Source: Woeseia sp. (GTDB taxonomy: Bacteria; Pseudomonadota; Gammaproteobacteria; Steroidobacterales; UBA11654). From it: 64,000 nt of DNA. The position numbers were made by a program, and so were the translations under genes. The notes under the pieces were generated by a model, which ran no database searches, was not told the origin of the DNA, and saw only the letters and a program-made list of their open reading frames with translations. Shown piece by piece: positions 57,275 to 64,000 of this stretch (position 1 is the first letter of the stretch; every line of letters starts with the position of its first letter). The stretch lies in contig BPCL01000001.1 in assembly GCA_019653755.1 (NCBI GenBank), positions 62,001 through 126,000 on the forward strand. Direction: 5' to 3'.

Positions 57275-59100
57275 ATGAATCAAAGATTAAATACCCTTAA
57301 AAATTACTCAAAGCGTCTTAGTAATAGACCAGGTGTTTATTGCATGATGAACACAAAAGAGGTGGTAATTTATGTCGGTAAGGCAAAAAATCTGAAAAAA
57401 AGAGTCAGCAGTTACTTCACTTCGAATAATTCTAAGGAAAAGCAAGAAGCCATTCTAAAGGATACAAACTCGATATCAGTCACAGTAACTCGTACTGAGA
57501 GAGAAGCGTTAATTCTAGAAAATACACTTATAAAAAAACACAGTCCCAAGTTCAATGTTTTACTTAAGGATGGGAAGAGTTACCCGTACATTGAGGTAAA
57601 TACTAAACATCAATTCCCGAGATTTTCTTTTCATCGAGGTAAAAAGAATATAAAAGAATCGGAATATTTTGGGCCCTATCCAAATGTGAATGCAGTAAGA
57701 AATACCCTGAGTCAATTACAAAAGATTTTTTTATTGAGAAATTGTGAGGACTCCTTTTATAGAAACCGCTCTAGACCTTGTTTGCAGTTCCAAATTAAAA
57801 GATGTTCAGCTCCATGCGTCGACATGGTCTCAGAGGAAGAATACCGGTTTAATGTTGATCAGGCTCTTGATTACTTAAAAGGCAACGATCAATCGATTAT
57901 TGATAAATTTATCGCAAAAATGGATCATGCTTCTTCACAGCAAGACTATGAAAAAGCAGCTTTTTTTAGAGATCAAATCAGCTCACTTAAAGTCGTTCAA
58001 TCGCATCAGTTTGTCGATGGTTCAAATCGCATTAATGTTGATGCCATAGCACTTTGTGAGTCCTCTGGTATGTTTTGTATTTCAGTCCTTTTTATTAGGA
58101 AGGGGCAAATTTTAGGCAACCGATCATTTTATCCGAAGAGGACAAGGATGACTGATCATGATGAGATCCTCGAATCATTTCTAATGCAGTATTACTCGGA
58201 GCATCAGCCCCCTGAAGAAATCCTAATTAATTTTAATCTAGATAACATAAAAATCTTAAGAGAAGCTATTACTGATGAATCTGGGGTGAAAGTAAAGATA
58301 AAGCATCGTGTTAAATCTTATAGAAGAAAGTGGGTAGAGATCGCAACATCGAATGCAGTTGAATCATTAAAATCCAAATTAGCTTCTAAGGCCTCGATAG
58401 AGGCACAACTGTTTGACTGTCTGAAATCATAAATAATGAAGTAATTGTTCAGCATATTGAATGCTTTGATGTAAGCCATATTATGGGCGATAAATGTGTT
58501 GCTTCATGCGTGTCATTTAATCGTGATGGCTTTAATAAAAAAAATTACAGGCGATTTAATATTAGTGGAATAAAAAAAGGGGATGATTATGCTGCAATGT
58601 CACAAGCTCTAAATCGTCATTATTCTAGGAGCATAAAAGAATCTAGAGCATTGCCTGATATGGTTCTTGTTGATGGGGGAAAGGGTCAGGTGAATATTGC
58701 CATCAATGTGTTAAAAGACTTGGGAATCATAGGAATCCCTGTTTTGGGAATCGCTAAAGGGTCTAAACGTCATTCAAGTCAAGATCGTGTGTTTTTGAAT
58801 GACAATAAAATGCCCCTTAGATTGTCAAAGAACTCATCGGCTAAATTTTTAGTTCAATCAATAAGAGATGAGGCACATCGGTTTGCAATCACAGGACATC
58901 GGAACAAGAAAAGAAAACGATTGCTAACCTCAGATATGCAGTCCATCGATGGAATTGGGCCCAGTAAAAAAAGAGACTTATTAAAACAATTTGGAGGCAT
59001 TCAGGAGATTAAAAGAGCTTCTGTCGAGGATTTAATGACGGTTAGAGGTATAAACGATAATCTGGCCAAAAAAATATACAAACACTTCAATGCTAGTTAA
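57275..59100 (+). CDS. uvrC: excinuclease ABC subunit C, frameshifted as assembled
   Basis: Nuclease of nucleotide excision repair making both incisions beside a lesion. About 608 residues: GIY-YIG domain (PGVYCMMN and VIYVGKAKNLKKRVSSYF), a Cys-containing region (RPCLQFQIKRCSAPC), UvrB-binding UVR region (DYEKAAFFRDQISSLKVV), RNase H-like endonuclease (IECFDVSHIMGDKCVASCVS, PDMVLVDGGKGQVNIA) and C-terminal double helix-hairpin-helix (IDGIGPSKKRDLLKQFGG). The frame changes near 58422: one base missing in TGTCTGAAATC joins DCL to EIINNEVIVQ. It lies 4 bases after mazG and 32 bases before pgsA; uvrC-pgsA is the usual gammaproteobacterial order. Confidence 0.95.
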
Positions 59101-59132
59101 TTTTTCTGAAAATTAGATATTATAATTAAGCA

Positions 59133-59706
59133 ATGAAAACAACTCTTAATTTCGCAAATCTATTAACGCTATTCAGGATTGCAAGTATCCCTTTGATTGC
59201 AACTTTATTTTTTTCATCAATTGATAATGCTAGGCCTATCGCAGCAATTGTTTTTATTCTAGCTGCATTGACCGACTGGTTTGATGGGTGGGTCGCTAGG
59301 GAATATGATTTGTCTTCAAGGTTTGGGGCTTTCCTTGATCCAGTTGCAGATAAGCTGGTTGTGTCTGTTGCTTTAATTTTAATTGTACAAAGTGATCCCT
59401 CTTTAACTAATGCGGTGATTGCATCAATTATTATAGGTCGAGAAATTACCATCTCTGCTCTTCGCGAGTGGATGGCGGAACTAGGGGAAAGACACCATGT
59501 TTCTGTGATCGGCTTTGCTAAGCTTAAAACTATTCTTCAGATGGTTGGGTTATCCTGCATGTTATTCTTTAAAGTCCCTTTTTGGCATCGACATTTATCT
59601 TATTGGAACCATTTGTCTTATTGGTTCTGTTGTACTTACTCTTTGGACCATGTTTATTTACCTATTTAAAGCATGGCCAATAATATCTAAAGGCGAAAAC
59701 TTATGA
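59133..59706 (+). CDS. pgsA: phosphatidylglycerophosphate synthase, frameshifted near the 3' end as assembled
   Basis: Membrane enzyme joining CDP-diacylglycerol and glycerol-3-phosphate, first step to phosphatidylglycerol. It starts TLNFANLLTLFRIASIPLIA and has the motif LTDWFDGWVAREYDLSSRFG then AFLDPVADKL. Near 59582 one extra T in a T5 run moves the true frame: after it comes GIDIYLIGTICLIGSVVLTL and WTMFIYLFKAWPIIS, matching the family's last helix. The restored stop (TGA at 59704-59706) overlaps the start of the DUF885 gene by 4 bases. It follows uvrC. Confidence 0.93.
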
Positions 59707-61438
59707 AAAGTAAATTTCTATTAACTACCCTAATATCTCTCACTATTACTGCCTGTGGTACAGGTAATGATGAATCTTTTAATCAGATTCTTGATGATGA
59801 ATGGAAGAGAGGGATCCAAGAGAACCCAGTTTACGCCTCTTATATGGGGGACAAGTCTGCTAATCAGGATTGGCCTGATATTTCTGAAGGTGCTGTCAGA
59901 GAGCGGCAGAAGAAAACTCGAGAGGTGCTTGAGCAGATAAGATCAATTGATCCACAAAGCCTCTCCATTGAGAACCAACTTAATTACAGGTTATTCTTAT
60001 ACAATTACGAGCGATCTGTTCGAGGGCAAAAATTTGATAGTCATTTACTTACCTTTGGTCAAAGGGGAGGTATTCAGTTAGAACATGAAACTGCTGAAGG
60101 GCTAAGTTTTAATACTTCACAGGACTACAAAGACTGGCTGGTCAGACTGGAGAAATTACCCACATTAATCGATCAACACATCAATCTTGGTAGGCTGGGC
60201 ATGAAAGAAAAATAACAGCTCCAAATATCCTAATGCAACGAGTGGCCAATCAAATACAGCTTCAATTGGTTGATAACCCAGAGGAGAGTCCATTCTTTAA
60301 TGTCTTTATAGATATCCCTGAAAATATTCAAGATCGTGAAACAATCCAATCGATGGCCAGGGATGTCATAAAGAGTAAGGTTATTCCTGCCTATTACAAG
60401 CTCAATGATTTTTTCACTGAAGAATATCTCCCTGCTTCTAGAACCACATACGGTGTTCTTGATTTACCAAACGGATTTGAATGGTATGAGAATTTAGCCA
60501 GATACCACACCACCACTGATTTAACTCCTGATGAGATTCATGAGATAGGTTTATCTGAAGTCGAACGTATTCGTTCAGAGATGCAAGAGGTGATAGATTC
60601 TTTAGGATTTGATGGAAGTTTCAATGATTTTTTGGTCTTTTTGAGAACTGATCCGCAATTCTACTATGAAACTGAGGATGAATTGCTCGAGGCCTATTTA
60701 GCCACATCCAAGAAAATTGATCCAGAGATGGTTAGCCTTTTCAAAGTTTTACCCAGAACACCTTATGGGATCAAGCCCATACCAATGGAATCAGCACCTG
60801 ATACTACTACAGCTTATTACATGAGACCCGCAGCTGATGGATCTAGAGCTGGATATTACTATGTTAACCTATACCGACCTGATGTTAGACCTAAGTATGA
60901 AATTGAGGTTTTATCTGTTCATGAAGCTGTTCCCGGGCATCATCTTCAAATAGCTCTAGCTATGGAACTTGAGGGCATACCTAATTTTAGAAAATATTCT
61001 GGTTACACGGCTTATGTCGAGGGTTGGGGTTTATACAGTGAGAGTTTAGGCTACGATATCGGGCTCTATTCAGATCCGTATTCTAGATTTGGCGCTCTAA
61101 CTTATGATATGTGGCGAGCTGTTCGTCTTGTTGTAGATACAGGGATGCATTATAAAGGCTGGACTCGACAAGAAGCGATCGATTTCTTTACTGCTAATGC
61201 AGCTAAAACCGAACAAGATATTATTAACGAGATTGATCGATATCTGGTTATGCCTGGACAAGCGCTGGCTTATAAGATTGGACAGTTGAAGATATTAGAA
61301 CTGAAAAATAAAGCTAAAAAACAGCTTGGTGATGATTTTGATATCAAAGAGTTTCATCATGCTGTCCTAAGCCAAGGCGCGCTTCCATTAGCAGTTCTTG
61401 AAGAAAATATAGAGACTTATCTTTTAGAGGTTAAATAA
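59703..61438 (+). CDS. DUF885 family zinc-peptidase-like lipoprotein, frameshifted as assembled
   Basis: About 578 residues. A lipoprotein signal (KSKFLLTTLISLTITAC) is followed by a DUF885 domain. The probable metal site is VHEAVPGHHLQIALAMELEG, with YTAYVEGWGLYSESLGYDIG downstream, which in this family suggests a metallo-carboxypeptidase-like fold. The frame changes at an A5 run near 60210: one A added gives MKEKITAPNILMQRVANQIQ. DUF885 proteins are abundant and secreted in marine gammaproteobacteria; peptide scavenging is a plausible role (inference). It overlaps convergent neighbour 61424-62444 by 15 bases. Confidence 0.88.
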
Positions 61439-62444
61439 ATCCTCAAAATTAGTTTGAAGAAGTGATTTCATTTCCATAGATGAGTACTCATTGGCCTCCA
61501 TGGCTTCAAGGAAGTTGTTTAGATGGCTGCCAGTATAGCCTGGAAATTGTGGACCATCGGAGCCGTATATAACTTTTCCTATCAACTCTTCTTCTTTAAT
61601 GATCTTTAGGTACTCGGGGAGTATTTCAGTGGCTTTCCTCGCACCTAATGCCCCAGGCTCTAAAAAAACATTATCGTATTTTTTTGCCAACTCTATACAG
61701 GAGTTGAGATAGGTTAACTTGACTTCAGCACTGTCATAACCACTGTGACCCAGAATAAACTTTGCGTCTGGGTATTTAATAATAGATTCCTCTAGATACA
61801 GAGGATCAACATAAGGTGGCTCTTTTCTTGTGTAGGGATTAGGGCTCGTTCCTGTATGAATGTATAAAGGTTTATTGAGCCTACCTGCAATTTCATAGAT
61901 GCCATCAAATCTTTTATCATCCAATCGCATTTGCTGATGAGCGTGTGCTAATTTGATTCCATGAGCATTATACTTGAGCAGGTCGGCCTCTAATTTTTCC
62001 AGTTGCATCTCAGAATCAATGTTCCAATGATCGGTCCGAATGCTATAAAATCCAAACATTCTTTCAGGTTGACCTTTGATTTGTTCGTGCAAGAATTCAT
62101 TGCTGGCTATCCCGGTTGTGTCAGGACTGTAGACAGCAAAAACACCACCTCTCCTGATGCCTGCATTATCCATTTGTTTAAGGATACCTTCAGAGGTTAA
62201 ACCACTGCCCAATAGTCCACTCATTAGGAATTTAAAAGGCTTTGGGACTCGTTCTGAATATCTTTCCTTGTAGGGCTCGGTAAGAGCTTCCCATGTTCCA
62301 GTGTGAAGATGCATATCAATGATATCGATATCAACCCCATCTACAGTTATCCCGTAGGTGACCGGGGTCATCTTTTAACAGATAGTTATAGGCAACTCCG
62401 CCTAAAATGATCAATACAATTGCTCTTAGTATAAATTTTTTCAT
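61424..62444 (-). CDS. amidohydrolase-like metal-dependent hydrolase with N-terminal anchor, frameshifted as assembled
   Basis: About 339 residues. The ATG at 62444 (behind AAGGAAA) starts KKFILRAIVLIILGGVAYNY, a membrane anchor or signal. One extra C in a C4 run near 62366 breaks the frame; the hydrolase frame then reads VTYGITVDGVDIDIIDMHLH (His-X-His metal motif). HGIKLAHAHQQMR, LYIHTGTSP, KFILGHSGYDSAEV and VIYGSDGPQFPG complete an Amidohydro_2-like TIM barrel. Substrate unknown; anchored, probably periplasmic. Convergent with the DUF885 gene. Confidence 0.8.
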
Positions 62445-62483
62445 GTTTCTTTGTTTCCTTGTTCTAATAATAAGTAATCTTAA

Positions 62484-64000
62484 CTAATTTTGTAATAAAT
62501 AATGTAAAGCAAAGCCATAAACATCAGAAATGTAATTGATGGTTTTGTTTCTTGGGGTACCAGCACCGTGCCCAGCTCTGGTTTCAATTCTTATTAATAT
62601 TGGGTTAATGCAGTTTTGTGCTTCCTGAAGTCTGGCTGTAAATTTATAAGAATGAGATGGTACCACCCGATCATCGAGTTCGGATGTTGTCACCAATGTT
62701 GGTGGATAGCATTCGCCTTTTTTAATATTGTGATAGGGGGAGTATTTCACTAGAGTTTCAAACCCCTTTTCATCTTCAGGTGATCCATAATCGCTCTCCC
62801 AGGCCCAGCCAATGGTAAATTTATTAAATCGAAGCATGTCCATAACCCCTACACCGGGAAGCGCTACACCAAATAAATCAGGTCTCTGAAGCATCGTTGC
62901 TCCCACCAAAAGACCTCCATTTGATCGTCCCTCGATAGCTGTTCTTCCAGGCTTGAAAGCTTTTGATTATGGAGGTATTCAGCCGCTGCAATAAAATCAT
63001 CAAATACATTTTGTTTATTATCTAACATACCTTGTCGATGCCATTCTTCTCCATATTCACCGCCGCCACGAAGATTAGGCACTGCAACGATACCTCCCAT
63101 TTTCATCCATGCAAGATATCGCTCTCTAAAACTAGGCAGTATTGAGATATCAAATCCACCATAACCATATAAGAGTAAGGGTGTGTTTTGATTTATCTTT
63201 AAATCTTTCTGGTGTGAGATATACATAGGGATTAATGTGCCGTCTTTACTCGGATAAAATGTCTGTCTTGTAATGAAGTTTTCAGAATTGTAATCAGGGA
63301 CTTCTTTTTTCCATAAGAGACGAGTTGAACCATTTCTTGCATTGTATTCATAGATTTCGTTTGGCTTGATGTAGTTCGGGGAACGTAAAATAAAAAACAT
63401 CAGAATCATGGTTAGAAGAAATACTTGAGATAATCCCTTTTTTGTCAAAACTTAATTTTTTCTTAGCCAGTGTTTGCTTGTTGTAAAGAAAGATTTCAGT
63501 CGAGACGTCATTAAGATATTGACACAAAATAAAGTTTTCCAATAATTCAACACGTGTTAGAGCATTTTCAGTCTCTGCAACCATTAATTTCCAATTTACT
63601 TGGTCTGGATTATTAATATCAATGGAGATTATCTTGCCATTGGGGGCTTCAAAATCTGTGAAAAATAAGAACTCTGTGCCAATATTTCCTAGAAAAATAA
63701 ATTGACCTATCAATTCTGGGATAAGTTCTACAAAGGCTTCATTATTATTTCTCAAGTCTTGATAGAAGATTCTGTTTCTTTCATCTGTGCCTTGACTAAC
63801 CGAAAGGATTAGATAACTGCCGTCTTCACTAACAGTTGTACCCCAACCCCATTCAGGCTTATCGGTCGCTCATAAATGAGTCTGTCTTGAGTTTGAGCTT
63901 GACCGATTGTGTGAAAGAAGAGTTTTTGATTTCGATTCAACTCTTCGTATTCATCACCTGCTTTAGGTTCAGAATATCCTGAGTAATAAAATCCTGAATT
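62484..64000 (-). CDS. prolyl oligopeptidase (S9A), 3' part, frameshifted as assembled
   Basis: C-terminal about 500 residues of a serine peptidase cutting after proline in peptides; the 5' end lies beyond the right edge. The propeller part has GFYYSGYSEPKAGDEYEELN and WGTTVSEDGSYLILSVSQGT. The catalytic part has PLLLYGYGGFDISILPSFRE, VPNLRGGGEYGEEWHRQG, the nucleophile in AIEGRSNGGLLVGATM, Asp in ELDDRVVPSHSYKF and His in RAGHGAGTP. Frame changes near 63868, 63377 and 62952 are small indels. Such enzymes are commonly exported in marine peptide users; the signal region is not visible here. Confidence 0.88.

Noticed and set aside
58000-58030. Possible tRNA T-arm (GGTTCAAATCGC) in uvrC
   Set aside because: No matching acceptor, D or anticodon arms surround it; it is coding sequence of UvrC.
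1-64000. CRISPR arrays, insertion sequences, prophage or integron elements
   Set aside because: No regularly spaced repeats, transposase or integrase motifs, or terminal inverted repeats were found; the only tandem repeat is the 15-base unit inside the exporter gene.

Overview
The window reads as a low-GC, tightly packed gammaproteobacterial chromosome. The marker genes hda, holC (pol III chi), grxD, bolA, lptFG, cpoB and mazG, and the orders pepA-holC-valS and lptF-lptG, are gammaproteobacterial. Short intergenic gaps, short housekeeping proteins and a set of TonB receptor, DUF885, prolyl oligopeptidase and haloalkane dehalogenase genes suggest a streamlined marine lineage such as SAR86. That placement is my inference from gene content; no 16S or other marker search was possible. 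I see no insertion sequence, prophage, CRISPR array, rRNA or replication origin. There is one tRNA, Lys-TTT.

Region 1 (1-31.6 kb) is mostly housekeeping and nearly free of frame breaks. It holds the 3' part of yidC, a PuuD-type membrane protein, grxD, aceF-lpdA (E2 and E3 of pyruvate dehydrogenase), an MFS transporter, nth, and a split methionyl-tRNA synthetase (metG plus a free tRNA-binding protein). It continues with an RND/MMPL exporter, dcd, purMN, a CDP-alcohol phosphotransferase with hda, a small lipoprotein, proS without the usual editing insert, pssA, a family-4 UDG, an UMF1-type MFS protein, valS-holC-pepA, divergent lptFG-cpoB and tRNA-Lys. It ends with an O-methyltransferase, a DUF2237 protein, an M28-like exopeptidase, and a two-gene unit of a HemF-like lipoprotein plus a five-helix membrane protein.

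Region 2 (31.6-43 kb) is accessory and catabolic: an IPNS-like 2OG-Fe(II) oxygenase, bolA, an NTF2/SnoaL-methyltransferase fusion, a tandem VOC protein, an LLM flavin oxidoreductase, a TonB receptor, an exported-looking NAD(P)-binding protein, a CaiB/BaiF CoA-transferase, a haloalkane dehalogenase and an unknown P-loop ATPase. Region 3 (43-64 kb) returns to core metabolism (thrA, thrC, tatD, acnA, mnmA, purB, fumC, a CoA-type Nudix hydrolase, mazG, uvrC, pgsA) and ends in peptidase and hydrolase genes.

Two points govern how to read the window. First, frame breaks are rare before 31.6 kb (aceF, valS) but hit most genes after it, including acnA, purB, uvrC and thrA. Most can be undone by adding or removing one base, so assembly error is the likeliest cause and I merge the pieces into whole genes. 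Second, aceF and mnmA have no ATG, GTG or TTG where the protein must begin; both have ATT at the expected Met codon. The least explained biology is the HemF-like lipoprotein and its membrane partner at 30.0-31.6 kb.
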